Notes: generated from the letters alone by a model not told the origin. Shown: positions 41,158-50,171, numbered from the stretch's first letter. The stretch is 64,000 nt of DNA from CAWIJK01 sp963836375 (GCA_963836375.1 CAWIJK010000004.1:806001-870000); one strand, 5' to 3'. Made by a program: numbers and translations.

Positions 41158-42052
41158 GTGTGCGAGACCTGCGGGGGACACGGTTCGCCCGGCGCCGGGC
41201 CGTCCCACGCCGGGCGCGGGACCGCGCCTGGCCGTGGTGGGCAAGGGCGGGGTGGGCAAGTCCACCCTGAGCGCGCTGATGGCCCGCCAGCTGGCCCGCC
41301 GCGGGGTGCGGGTGGTGGCGGTCGACGCCGACGAACAGCGCAACCTGGCGGCCACACTGGGCCTGCGGCGCCGGGTGGCGGGACGCATCGTGGCGGTGGC
41401 CGACGAGGCGGACTACATCGAAGAGAAGACCGGGGCCCGGCCGGGCGGGGGTGCGGGCGGCCTCCTGCGGCTCAATCCCGACACCACCGACCTGGTCGAC
41501 CGGCTGTCGGTCGCCGGGCCCGACGGGGTGCGCCTGGTGGTCATGGGCGGCGTGCGCCAGGCGGGCGGGGGCTGCCTGTGCCCCGAGACGGCCCTCGTCA
41601 GCGCGGCGGTGGCCGGCATGCACCTCCACGACGACGACGTGGTGATCATGGACACCCACGCCGGGGTCGAGCACTTCGGCCGGGCCCTGGCCCGGGGCTT
41701 CGACACCGTCGTGGTCGTGGTCGACCCGACCTACAACGCGGTCGAGGTGGGGGTCGAGTCCGCCCGGCTGGCCACCCAGCTCGGGATCGAGAGCGTGCAC
41801 CTGGTGGTCAACCGGGTGCGCTCGGAGGGCGACGTCGGCCGGGTGCTCGGCTACGCCGAGGCGCTGGGCGGCTTCGTGTTCACCTCGGTCAGCGCGCTGC
41901 CCTACGACGAGGTGGCCATCGAGTCCGAGCCGGCCGTCGACCGCCTGCTGGAGGGCTCGTTGCTGGCCATCGGGGTGGACACCCTGGCCGACATCGTGCT
42001 CCCCGACGTCGTGCTCCCCGACATCGCGGCCCCGGTCGAGGCCTGGTCCTGA
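41158..42052 (+). pseudogene. cooC: CooC nickel-insertion ATPase, 5' end frameshifted
   Basis: MinD-like P-loop ATPase: LAVVGKGGVGKSTLSALMARQLARRG, DADEQRNLAATLG, VIMDTHAGVEHFGR and VVVVDPTYNAVEVG, followed by VHLVVNRVRSEG, as in CooC, which loads nickel into CooS. The frame with the P-loop (through 42052) has no start codon upstream of GTG 41234, which would delete the first beta strand. In the neighbouring frame GTG 41158, with GGAGG before it, gives MCETCGGHGSPGAG, resembling the metal-binding N terminus of HypB. I infer one gene from 41158 with a one-base error between about 41166 and 41230. If real, translation from 41234 would give an impaired ATPase. Confidence 0.75.
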
Positions 42053-43302
42053 TGCGCACGGTCGTCGTCGGGACCGGACCGGCCGGGATCACCGCCGCCG
42101 AGACCCTCCGGCGGCTCGACCCGTCCGGCACGGTGGTGGCCCTCTCGGCCGAGCCCTCCCCCCCGTACTCGCCACCGGCCCTGGCCGACCACTTCCTCAC
42201 CGGGCGCGACGGGCCCCTCTACTGGAAGGGCCGCGACGTGGCCGAACGGCTCGGGATCGACGAGCGCCGCGACGTGGTGGTCGAGGCGGTCGACTGCGAC
42301 AACCACGAGGTGGTGTTGGCCGGCGGGGAGCGGATCGGCTTCGAGGGCCTGGTGCTGGCGTCGGGCAGCCGCCTCCACGCCCCCCTCGAGGGGGTGGACC
42401 TCCCCGGGGTCCTCGACTTCAAGTCCCTGCGCACGGCCACCGAGCTCATCGGGCGGGTCCGTCGGGGCGAGGCGACGAGCGCCCTCATCGTGGGCAACGG
42501 GTTCATCGGCATCGAGCTGTCGCTGCTGCTGGCCGATCTCGGGGTGGACGTGACCGTGATCGGCCGCCGGGGCTGGGTCATGCCCCGGGTGCTCGACCCG
42601 GTGACCTCGAGCGTGGCCGAGGCGGCCCTCGTGGCCCGGGGGGTGACGCTGCGCCTCGGGGTCCAGGCCGACGCCATCGTGGGGGGGCCGGCGGCGAGCG
42701 GCGTGCGGCTGGCCGACGGCGAACGGCTGAGCGCCGACCTCATCGTGGCGGCCACCGGGGTGAAACCCCACACCGAGTTCCTGGCCGGCTCGCCGGTGGC
42801 GACCGGGTGGGGGGTCCACGTCGACGACGGCCTCAAGACCTCGGTGCCCGGGGTGGTCGCCGCCGGCGACGTGGCCGAGGCGGCGGACTGGCTGACCGGG
42901 GAGCGCTTCGTCCACGCCATCTTCCCCAACGCGGTCACCCAGGCCCCGATCGCCGCCGCCAACCTGCTGGGCGGCCACGTCCGCTACGACGGGGCCGAGG
43001 CCATGAACAGCCTCAAGCACCTCGGGGTGCCGATCGTGGCCATGGGGACCATCGAGGGCCCCGACGAGATCCTGCGCAGCGAGTCCGACGGCAACCTCCG
43101 GGCGGTGTACCTGCGTGACGATCGTGTGATCGGGGCCCAGCTGGCCGGGGACATCCGGGCCGCCGGCGTGTACCGTTCTCTCATGTTGCGTCGCCTGCGG
43201 GTCGACCGCTTCGCCCAGCGCCTGGTCGAGCCGGGGTTCGGCATGGCCGACCTCGCCTTCGACGCACTCGGACGGGGCCCCGCGGTGGCCGTCTCCCCCT
43301 GA
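42052..43302 (+). CDS. FAD-dependent NAD(P) oxidoreductase of CODH operon
   Basis: 416 aa, rubredoxin-reductase/Nox-like class. FAD site VVVGTGPAGITAAETLRR, NAD(P) site ALIVGNGFIGIELSLLLADLGVDVTVIGR at about 142-170, second FAD contact VVAAGDVAEA and IFPNAVTQAPIAAANLLGG. Shares one base with cooC. cooS-cooF-FAD oxidoreductase clusters occur in other CODH organisms and are thought to pass CO electrons to NAD(P)+, which is the role I infer. Confidence 0.88.
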   Translation: MRTVVVGTGPAGITAAETLRRLDPSGTVVALSAEPSPPYSPPALADHFLTGRDGPLYWKGRDVAERLGIDERRDVVVEAVDCDNHEVVLAGGERIGFEGLVLASGSRLHAPLEGVDLPGVLDFKSLRTATELIGRVRRGEATSALIVGNGFIGIELSLLLADLGVDVTVIGRRGWVMPRVLDPVTSSVAEAALVARGVTLRLGVQADAIVGGPAASGVRLADGERLSADLIVAATGVKPHTEFLAGSPVATGWGVHVDDGLKTSVPGVVAAGDVAEAADWLTGERFVHAIFPNAVTQAPIAAANLLGGHVRYDGAEAMNSLKHLGVPIVAMGTIEGPDEILRSESDGNLRAVYLRDDRVIGAQLAGDIRAAGVYRSLMLRRLRVDRFAQRLVEPGFGMADLAFDALGRGPAVAVSP

Positions 43303-43304
43303 GC

Positions 43305-44558
43305 GTGCTCGAAACCACCTCGGTCGAGGTGATCACCAGGCGGCTCGGCGCCCTTCCCGGACGCGAACCGCGGGTGGTGGTCTCGGGGAATTTCGCCACG
43401 CCCACCGTGCTGGTCGATGCGCTGGGGTCGGCCCTCGAACGGTGCCGGGTGTTCGCACTCAACGCCCAGGCCGGCTTCGCCCAGCACGACGGCTTCATCA
43501 GCGAGACCCCCTTCGTGGGCCCGGGCATGCGCCACGACCCCCGGCTCGAGTACCTGCCGATGCGGCTCTCGCTCGTGCCCCGCCTGTTCGACCTGGTCCG
43601 CCCGGTCGACGCGGTGCTGCTACACACCTCGGTCCCCCGGGGCGACACCGTGTCGCTCGGCATCGAGGTCAACATCCTGCCGGCGGCCATCGAGCGGGTG
43701 CGGGCCCGGGGCGGCCTGGTGGTGGCCCAGATGAACCCCCACATGCCCTTCACCTTCGGCGACAGCGAGATCCCGGACGCATGGATCGACCTGGCGGTGG
43801 AGGTGGACGAGCCCTTGGGCTCCCCCGCCCCCCCGCCCCCCGACGAGGCCGAGGTCCGGATCGGCGAGCAGGTGGCCCGCTTCGCCGACGACGGGGCGAC
43901 CATCCAGCTCGGCATCGGCGAGATCCCCGACACCGCCGCCCGGGCCCTGGTCGCCCGGCGGGGCCTCGGGGTCTGGACCGAGCTGGCCGGCGACGGGGTG
44001 CTCGGCCTCGAAAAGGCCGGCGCACTCGACCCCGACCGGCCGGTGCGGGCGTCGTTCCTGTTCGGCTCGCCCGAGCTCTACGACTGGGCGGACGGCAACG
44101 CCCGCCTCGAAATGGTCCGGACCGAGATCATGAACGACCCGGCCCGCATCGCCGCCAACCCGGCGATGCTCTCGATCAACACCGCCCTCCAGGTCGACCT
44201 GTTCGCCCAGGCCAACGCGACCTTCGTCCTCGGACAGGTCTACTCGGGGTTCGGCGGCCAGCCCGACTTCGTCACCGGCGCCCTGCACTCGCCGGGCGGC
44301 CACGCCGTGGTGGCCCTGCGGTCGTGGCACGACAAGTCCGACAGCTCGACCGTGCTGCCCGTCCTCACCAGCCCGGTCACCTCCTTCCAGCACTCGGCCA
44401 TCGTGAGTGAGCACGGCTGCGCCGAGATGTTCGGGCGTTCGGGACCCTCCCAGGCCCGCCTCCTCATCGAGCAGGTGGCCGACCCGCGGGCCCGGGCCGC
44501 CCTGGCCGAGGCCGGGGGCTCGCTCGGACTGTTCCGGGCGGCCACCGGGGTCCCCTGA
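43305..44558 (+). CDS. Acetyl-CoA hydrolase/CoA-transferase family protein
   Basis: 417 aa. Two-domain CoA-transferase fold; FGDSEIPDAWIDLAVEVDEPL, ATIQLGIGEIPDTAARAL, RTEIMNDPARIAANPAMLSINTALQVDL and VYSGFGGQPDFVTGALHSPGGHAVVAL match the Cat1/AcH family, where the catalytic Glu lies in the (S/T)EI strand before the MLSINTALQ block. It would release acetate or exchange CoA with succinate or propionate. GTG 43305 follows the flavoprotein stop by two bases, so it belongs to the CODH operon. Acetyl-CoA from the nearby pyruvate oxidoreductase is the obvious substrate. Confidence 0.85.
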   Translation: MLETTSVEVITRRLGALPGREPRVVVSGNFATPTVLVDALGSALERCRVFALNAQAGFAQHDGFISETPFVGPGMRHDPRLEYLPMRLSLVPRLFDLVRPVDAVLLHTSVPRGDTVSLGIEVNILPAAIERVRARGGLVVAQMNPHMPFTFGDSEIPDAWIDLAVEVDEPLGSPAPPPPDEAEVRIGEQVARFADDGATIQLGIGEIPDTAARALVARRGLGVWTELAGDGVLGLEKAGALDPDRPVRASFLFGSPELYDWADGNARLEMVRTEIMNDPARIAANPAMLSINTALQVDLFAQANATFVLGQVYSGFGGQPDFVTGALHSPGGHAVVALRSWHDKSDSSTVLPVLTSPVTSFQHSAIVSEHGCAEMFGRSGPSQARLLIEQVADPRARAALAEAGGSLGLFRAATGVP

Positions 44559-44564
44559 GCCCGG

Positions 44565-44595
44565 GGTCCCGGTCGCCGGGCGCCGGGGCGGGACC
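44565..44595. terminator. Stem-loop between convergent genes
   Basis: GGTCCCG at 44565-44571 pairs with CGGGACC at 44589-44595, enclosing GC-rich sequence that can form a further small stem. It fills the gap between the acetyl-CoA hydrolase and the convergent MFS gene. Confidence 0.4.
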
Positions 44596-46245
44596 TCAAC
44601 GCCGGCCGACGGCCTCGCCGACGCCGGGTGCGGGCACCGGCGCGGGACCGGGCACCGGGGCGCCCTCCTCGGGCTCGTCTGCGGCCGGGCGGTCGGGCGG
44701 GGGGGCCGCCCGGTTGGGCAGGGCCACCAGGACCAGCACCGCGCTCGACCCGACCACGCCGGCCCCCACCACGAGGGCGAGGTCCATCCCCGACACGAAG
44801 GCGTGCCGGGCGGCGGCGGCCAGCAGCGCCCCGAGCGACCCGCCGGCCAGCCGGGCCACGGCCAGCGCCCCGCCGATCGAGCCCAAGATGGCCTGCTGGG
44901 CCAGGGCGGGGACCGAGTGGCCGGCCAGGGCGAGGGTCATCCGGCCCTGGTAGCGGGTGGCCAGGAGCGAGCCCATGATCCCGACCCCGAGGGCCCCACC
45001 GAGCTGCAGCGCGGTGCTGTTGGTCGCCGAACCGACCCCGGCCCGGGCCCGGGGCAGGGCCCCGATCACACACGCGGTGCCCGGGGCGATGGTGATGCCG
45101 GCCCCCGCCCCCAACAAGAGCATGCCGACCAGCGCGTGGCCGAAGCCCTCGGCGCTCGAGGTGGTCGCCAGCTGGAAGAGGCCGGCGGCCACGATCACCA
45201 GGGCCGCGGCGATCAGGAGCTTGGTCCCGAGCAATCGGTCGAGGGCCGAAGAGGCCACCGCGGTGACGGCCAGGATGGCGGCGACCGGGAGGATCCGGAT
45301 GCCCGCGGCGAGCGGGGAGTAGCCGAGGGAGAACTGCAGGTACTGGGTGAGCACGAAGAGCGTGCCCATCAGGGCGAACACGGCCAGCCCGACGGCCGCC
45401 ATGGCCACCGAGAACCGCCGGTTGGAGAACGGCTCGAGGACCAGCATCGGGTGGGTGCTGTGGCGCTCCCAGAGCACAAAGCCGGTGAGGACGACGAGCG
45501 AGGCGGTGCCGACCCCGAGCACCGCCGGCGAGAACCACCCCCGGACCGGCGCCTCGATGATCGCCCACAGGAGGGCCGAGAGCCCGGCCATGGACAACGC
45601 CGCGCCCACGACGTCGACCGGCTTGGGGTCGGGGTCCTTGGAGTCGGGGACCACCAGCAGGGCGGCGACGATCCCGGCCGCACAGACCGGCACGTTGATC
45701 AAGAAGACCGATCCCCACCAGTAGTGGGCCAGCAGCCAGCCCCCGGCGATGGGGCCGATGGCGATCCCGAGCCCGGTCGTCGCCGACCAGATCCCGATGG
45801 CTCGACCGCGCTCGTCGGGCGCCCGGAACACGTCGCTGATGACGGCCAGGGTCGCCGGCATGATGCAGGCCGCGCCGAGGCCGGCGATCGCCCGGGCCCC
45901 GATCAGGGTGTCGACCGACCCCGAGAAGGCCGATCCCGCCGAGCCGGCCCCGAAGATCACGAGCCCGGTGACGAAGAGCCACTTGCGGCCCACCCGGTCC
46001 CCGACGCTGCCGGCGACGAGGAGCATGCCGGCGAAGACGACGGCGTAGGCGTCGACGATCCACTGGAGCTGGGTCGTCGTGGCCTTCAGGTCGCGCACGA
46101 GGGTCGGGAGGGCGATGTTGAGGATCGTGTTGTCGAGGGACACCACGAGGAGCGAGACGCACAGGACCCCGAGGATCAGCCGACGCCGGCCGGCCGACGG
46201 CGCACCGGCCGCCTCGGGTTGCCCGGTCGCCGCCAGTGCCGCCAC
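44596..46245 (-). CDS. MFS transporter, DHA2 (EmrB/QacA) family
   Basis: 549 aa with about 14 transmembrane segments. Motif C-type SLDNTILNIALPTLVRDL near the N terminus, GSVGDRVGRKWLFVTGLVIFGAGS (motif A), LGIAIGPIAGGWLLAHYWWGSVFLINVPVCAAG, typical for drug:H+ antiporters. Long hydrophilic Pro/Ala-rich C terminus. GTG 46245. Convergent with the CODH operon and 81 nt from the erythromycin-esterase-like gene; probably an independent unit. Confidence 0.88.
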   Translation of the reverse strand: MAALAATGQPEAAGAPSAGRRRLILGVLCVSLLVVSLDNTILNIALPTLVRDLKATTTQLQWIVDAYAVVFAGMLLVAGSVGDRVGRKWLFVTGLVIFGAGSAGSAFSGSVDTLIGARAIAGLGAACIMPATLAVISDVFRAPDERGRAIGIWSATTGLGIAIGPIAGGWLLAHYWWGSVFLINVPVCAAGIVAALLVVPDSKDPDPKPVDVVGAALSMAGLSALLWAIIEAPVRGWFSPAVLGVGTASLVVLTGFVLWERHSTHPMLVLEPFSNRRFSVAMAAVGLAVFALMGTLFVLTQYLQFSLGYSPLAAGIRILPVAAILAVTAVASSALDRLLGTKLLIAAALVIVAAGLFQLATTSSAEGFGHALVGMLLLGAGAGITIAPGTACVIGALPRARAGVGSATNSTALQLGGALGVGIMGSLLATRYQGRMTLALAGHSVPALAQQAILGSIGGALAVARLAGGSLGALLAAAARHAFVSGMDLALVVGAGVVGSSAVLVLVALPNRAAPPPDRPAADEPEEGAPVPGPAPVPAPGVGEAVGRR

Positions 46246-46326
46246 ACCCCCATCCGAACACGCCGGTGACGGCCCGGCCAGGGTCCAACGTCATCAAAGC
46301 CCGGCTGAGCAGGGACGCGGCCGGTC

Positions 46327-47661
46327 TCAGAGCCCGGACGGGTAGGTCTCGGGGGCCTCCCCGGCGTCCCACAGGGCGTCGCGCTCGAGCGGCTCCACCG
46401 CCGTCGTCGAGTCGATGTGGACGACCACGTCGAACTGGTCGGCCAGCCGGGCGCCGAACCAGTGGCTCACCCGTTCGGTCTCGGGCCGGTAGATCACGCC
46501 GATCGCCCGTTCGAGCCTCGGGCCCCCGAGGGCCTCGGGGTGGCCCGGGGCCAGGTCGACCACGAAGTCCCCGCCGGCGCGGTGGAAGAGCTCCTCGTAG
46601 CTGCCCTCGGGTGCGGGACGCACCACCTTGCGCTCGGCCGGGCCGCCCCACTCCGACGCCGCCGTCACCCGGCCGGTGTCGGTGGTGAAGCCGACCAGCA
46701 CGCAGTCGCCCCCCCAGACCGTGCGCACCAGCTGGCCCACGGTGTACTCACCCGACGCCCCGAGCTCGGTGGCCCGGGCGTCGCCGACGTGGGAGTTGTG
46801 CTCCCACACCACCACCTTGGCCCGGCCCACCAGCCGGTCGAGGTGGGCGGCCAGGTTGCCCAGGGTCTCGGCCATGTGCTCGTCGCGCAGGTTCCACGAC
46901 GAGACCCGCCCCCGGTACATGGTGCGGTAGTAGCGCTCGGCGTTGTGGACCAGCCGGGCGTTCTGCTCGGCGAAGAAGTACTCGTCCTCGGCGGCCCATC
47001 CGTCGCGCGACATGAGCGAGGCCGACCGGCGGCGGAGATCGACCAGCTCGGCCACCACCTTGTCCTCGCAGGGGACCATCAGGTCCAGGGTCACCGCGTG
47101 CCCGTACTCGGGTCCCTCCCCCCGCACGTGGTCGAAGCAGCTGTAGCGCTCCCGGGCGGCCCGGGCCGCGTCGGGGTCCAGTGCGTCCAGGTAGGCCAGC
47201 ACCGCCTCCATCGAGGCCCGGAGGCTGTAGAGGTCGAGGCCGTAGAAGCGGGCCTTGTCGGTGGCCCGTCGGCAGCCGTCGTTGCGCGACCGCAGCCAGG
47301 TGACGAAGTCGACCACGTCGGTGTTCCGCCACATCCAGGCGGGGAAGCGCACGAAGTCGCGCAGGGACGCGGCGGCGTCGACGTCGTCGGACATGGCCAG
47401 CACGTAGCGGTTGACCCGGTAGGCGTCGGGCCAGTCCGCCTCGACCGCCACCGCCGTGAAGCCCTTCTCTGCGATGAGGCGCTTGGTGATGCGGGCCCGC
47501 TCGCGGTAGAAGTCGTGCGTCCCGTGCGTCGCCTCGCCCAACAGGACGAAGCGCCGGTCGCCGACCCGCTCCATCAGCCCGTCGTAGTCGGCGTCGTCGC
47601 CGACGAGCGGCACCCGCCACCCCTGGCCGAGACCGGCGCCGGTGTCGGCGGTTATGGTCAC
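46327..47661 (-). CDS. Erythromycin-esterase-like protein
   Basis: 444 aa, EreA/DUF domain. RFVLLGEATHGTHDFYRERARITKRLI (about 31-57) holds the Glu/His of the active site, with AVAVEADWPDAYRVNRYVL, KVVVWEHNSHVGDARATE and IGVIYRPETERVSHWF as other family blocks. Relatives hydrolyse macrolides, but many are housekeeping proteins of unknown substrate; the mycobacterial DosR-regulon protein Rv2030c contains such a domain. GTG 47661 overlaps the upstream phosphoribosyltransferase-hydrolase stop (GTGA), so the pair shares one DosR-like promoter. Antibiotic resistance is not implied. Confidence 0.8.
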   Translation of the reverse strand: MTITADTGAGLGQGWRVPLVGDDADYDGLMERVGDRRFVLLGEATHGTHDFYRERARITKRLIAEKGFTAVAVEADWPDAYRVNRYVLAMSDDVDAAASLRDFVRFPAWMWRNTDVVDFVTWLRSRNDGCRRATDKARFYGLDLYSLRASMEAVLAYLDALDPDAARAARERYSCFDHVRGEGPEYGHAVTLDLMVPCEDKVVAELVDLRRRSASLMSRDGWAAEDEYFFAEQNARLVHNAERYYRTMYRGRVSSWNLRDEHMAETLGNLAAHLDRLVGRAKVVVWEHNSHVGDARATELGASGEYTVGQLVRTVWGGDCVLVGFTTDTGRVTAASEWGGPAERKVVRPAPEGSYEELFHRAGGDFVVDLAPGHPEALGGPRLERAIGVIYRPETERVSHWFGARLADQFDVVVHIDSTTAVEPLERDALWDAGEAPETYPSGL

Positions 47662-49007
47662 CGGTCCTCCCCCCCGGGGCGCCCGGGGTCTCCGCCGCCC
47701 CCGGCCAGGTGGGCGCTGAACCACCCACCGGCCAGTTCGGCCACCCGTTCCAAGGTGCCCGGCTCCTCGAAGAGGTGGCCGGCGCCGGCGATGACCTCGA
47801 GCCGGCTCTCGCAGGTGAGCGCCCGCTGGGCCTGGCGGTTGAACTCGAGGACGACCTCGTCGTCCCCGCCGACGAGAAGGAGGACCGGGGCCCGGACCTC
47901 GGCCAGGGCGGGCCCGGCCATGTCCACCCGCCCGCCGCGCGAGACCACGGCCCCGATGTCACAGCCCGCCCGGGCGGCCGCCACCAGGGCCGCCCCGGCG
48001 CCGGTGCTGGCCCCGAAGTAGCCGATGCCGAGGCCCCGGGCCTCGGGCTCGCCCTCCAGCCACCGGGTGGCCCCGAACAGCCGGGTGGAGAGCAGGTCGA
48101 TGTCAAAGACGTTGGCCCGGTCCCGCTCCTCGGCCGGGGTGAGCAGGTCGAAGAGCAGGGTCCCGAGGCCCCGGCGGTTCAAGGACTCGGCGACCAGGCG
48201 GTTGCGGGGGCTGTGGCGGCTGCTGCCGCTGCCGTGGGCGAAGATCACCAGACCGCCCGCCGCCCGGGGGACGCTGAGGTGCCCGGGCAGGGCCAGGTTG
48301 CCGATCCGCACCGCCACCTCCTCGTCCCGCTCGCCCGGGCCCCGGCCGGCCCCGGCGGGCCGCTCAGGCCGGGCGGCCGCCCGGTCCAGGTCGGCCAGCA
48401 CCTCTTCGTCGGTGGTCTGGGCGAAATCCCGGTACCACTGGCCCACCGCGTAGGCCCGCTCGGGGACCTCCACGCACACGAACTCGTCGACGTGGCTGGC
48501 CAGGCGCTCGATGGACTGGCGGGCGGCCACCGGGGTGGCCAACACCACCCGTTTGGCCCCGTGGGCCCGGGCCACGAGGCACGCCGCCCGGGCCGTCGAC
48601 CCCGTGGCGATCCCGTCGTCGACCACGACGACGGTCCGGCCGGTGAGCGGGACCAGGGGGCGACCCCGGCGCAAGCGCCGCACCCGGTCCTCGAGCTCGG
48701 CCCGCTCCCTGCGCTCGACGGCGGCGAACTCGGCCTCGGAGATCCCGGCCTCGGCCATCACCTCGTCGTCGACGACGAGCACCCCTCCCTCGCCGAGCGC
48801 CCCCATCGCCAGTTCGGGCTGGAAGGGGACCCCAAGCTTGCGCACGACCAGGACGTCGAGCGGGGCGTCCAGGGCCAGGGCCACCTCGTAGGCCACGGGA
48901 ACCCCGCCCCGGGGGAGGCCGACGACGACCACGTCGTCCGCCTTCAGGTGGACCAACGCCGCGGCCAGCTGGCGGCCGGCGTCCTGACGGTCACTGAAGC
49001 AGTACAC
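47658..49007 (-). CDS. Phosphoribosyltransferase-dienelactone hydrolase fusion
   Basis: 449 aa. Residues about 1-210: type-I phosphoribosyltransferase, with KADDVVVVGLPRGGVPVAYEVAL, VLVVRKLGVPFQPELAMGA and the PRPP loop VVVVDDGIATGSTARAA. Residues about 230-440: alpha/beta hydrolase, LVIFAHGSGSSRHSPRNRLVAE, nucleophile-type GYFGASTGAGAAL, then LLLVGGDDEVVLEFN and His in GAGHLFEE. Same domain pair as mycobacterial Rv0571c, a DosR-regulon member. GTG 49007 has GGGAGGTGCACC before it. Confidence 0.85.
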   Translation of the reverse strand: MYCFSDRQDAGRQLAAALVHLKADDVVVVGLPRGGVPVAYEVALALDAPLDVLVVRKLGVPFQPELAMGALGEGGVLVVDDEVMAEAGISEAEFAAVERRERAELEDRVRRLRRGRPLVPLTGRTVVVVDDGIATGSTARAACLVARAHGAKRVVLATPVAARQSIERLASHVDEFVCVEVPERAYAVGQWYRDFAQTTDEEVLADLDRAAARPERPAGAGRGPGERDEEVAVRIGNLALPGHLSVPRAAGGLVIFAHGSGSSRHSPRNRLVAESLNRRGLGTLLFDLLTPAEERDRANVFDIDLLSTRLFGATRWLEGEPEARGLGIGYFGASTGAGAALVAAARAGCDIGAVVSRGGRVDMAGPALAEVRAPVLLLVGGDDEVVLEFNRQAQRALTCESRLEVIAGAGHLFEEPGTLERVAELAGGWFSAHLAGGGGDPGRPGGEDR

Positions 49008-49025
49008 GGTGCACCTCCCACCTCT

Positions 49026-49068
49026 ACGGTGCCCCCAACCGGCCCGGGCGAGTAGGGCCGATGGTCCA
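49026..49068 (-). promoter_or_regulatory. Putative DosR-type promoter of PRTase/esterase operon
   Basis: On the minus strand: box TGGACCATCGGCCC (49068-49055) followed by TA, 23-nt spacer, -10-like CACCGT at 49031-49026. Short leader before GTG 49007. The divergent SDR has its own TAGTCT at 49110-49115. Confidence 0.6.
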
Positions 49069-49139
49069 TGTCGAAGAACGCCGGGCGTTTCGGGGGCGGG
49101 GCGCTGCCGTAGTCTTTCGAGGACCCCGGGAGGACCAGC

Positions 49140-49970
49140 GTGGACGTGGACGGAAGTGCCCTGGTGACCGGGGCGAGCCGCGGCATCGGCCGCGCCCTCG
49201 CCCTCGCGCTGGCCGATCGGGGCTTCGACACCGTGGCCGCCGTCCGTGACCCCGCCGGCGTCGCCTCGCTGCCCGGGGCGAGCCGGGGCCGGCTCCGGGT
49301 GGCCCGCCTCGACGTGACCGAGCCGGCCGACTTCGAGTTCCCGGCCGACCTGCGGGTCCTGGTCAACAACGCCGGGGTCGACTCGGACTACCTGCCGGTC
49401 GAGCACAGCCGCTTGGAGGACTGGCGGGCCCTGTTCGAGACGAACGTCCTCGGCGTGGTGGGCACCACCATGGCCGCCATCGCCACCCTCCGGGCGAACC
49501 GGCCCTCGGTGGTCTGCAACCTGTCCTCGGTGTCGATCGTGGCCAGCGTCCCCTTCTACGCCGCCTACCGGGCCACCAAGGCCGCCGTCTCGGCCCTCGA
49601 CGACACGCTCCGGGTCGAGCTGGCCCCCTCGGGGATCCGGGTGGTCGAGATCCTGCCGGGGCCCGTCGACACCGACATGTTCCGTCTGAGCACCGGTGAG
49701 GCGGCGGCCGAGTGCTTCGAGCACTACCGGCCGATGGCCGAGCGGGCGGCCCGCCTGCGCCGGGAGGCCGCCGACCCCATGGTGTCGCCGGCGGCCGACG
49801 CCGCTTCGGCGATCGTCGACGCCATCTTGGACGACACCGGGCCGATGCGTTACGGGTGCGATCCGCTCTCAGTCGGGCTGCTCGACCTGTGGCGCAAGTC
49901 CGACGACGAGGCCATGTTCAGCGTCACCGGCCGGTCCCTCCTCGACCCCGACGCCTCGCTCGGGGACTGA
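49140..49970 (+). CDS. Short-chain dehydrogenase/reductase
   Basis: 276 aa. ALVTGASRGIGRALALAL, LRVLVNNAGVDSDY, NLSSVSIVASVPFYAAYRATKAAVSAL (Ser, Tyr-x3-Lys) and VEILPGPVDTDMF are standard SDR blocks. The sequence resembles C-factor/retinol-dehydrogenase-like SDRs. GTG 49140 preceded by GGGAGG; a second GTG two codons later is equally possible. -10-like TAGTCT at 49110-49115. Divergent from the DosR-type PRTase operon. Confidence 0.82.
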   Translation: MDVDGSALVTGASRGIGRALALALADRGFDTVAAVRDPAGVASLPGASRGRLRVARLDVTEPADFEFPADLRVLVNNAGVDSDYLPVEHSRLEDWRALFETNVLGVVGTTMAAIATLRANRPSVVCNLSSVSIVASVPFYAAYRATKAAVSALDDTLRVELAPSGIRVVEILPGPVDTDMFRLSTGEAAAECFEHYRPMAERAARLRREAADPMVSPAADAASAIVDAILDDTGPMRYGCDPLSVGLLDLWRKSDDEAMFSVTGRSLLDPDASLGD

Positions 49971-50015
49971 GGGCGCGGAGCGCCACCGACGGGCGGCCCC
50001 GGCCGGCCACACGCC

Positions 50016-50171
50016 TCAGCGGGCGGCGGCGGCCTCTTCGGCCACGCTGCGGGCCCGCAGGAGGTCCGACAAGGTCAACGTCACGTCGTCGACGTAGTAA
50101 GGGTTGAGCGACGCCCTGGACGACCTGGCGGTCCCGGGGCTCTTGGCCTGGGTGGTCGTGGCCTGCTGCAC
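50016..50171 (-). CDS. Small uncharacterised protein (51 aa)
   Basis: GTG 50171 follows GAAGGAG at six bases, a strong ribosome-binding site for this genome. The product is Thr/Ala/Ser-rich at first, then SLNPYYVDDVTLTLSDLLRA and an Ala-rich amphipathic end. No signal peptide or membrane segment. No homologue recognised. Upstream of it on the same strand lie two DosR-like boxes 22 bp apart, both oriented toward it. Mycobacterial DosR regulons contain several small proteins of obscure role, so expression under hypoxia is plausible. Coding status rests on the ribosome-binding site and boxes only. Confidence 0.55.
   Translation of the reverse strand: MQQATTTQAKSPGTARSSRASLNPYYVDDVTLTLSDLLRARSVAEEAAAAR

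Noticed and set aside
38983..43302. A single 1439-codon open frame across cooF, cooS, cooC and the flavoprotein gene
   Set aside because: Only the part from 42052 encodes a recognisable protein. The rest is Arg/Gly/Pro-rich shadow sequence of cooF, cooS and cooC in other frames.
46327..47661. Macrolide resistance gene
   Set aside because: Erythromycin-esterase-like domains are widespread in actinobacteria without such activity, and the context is that of a DosR-type operon.
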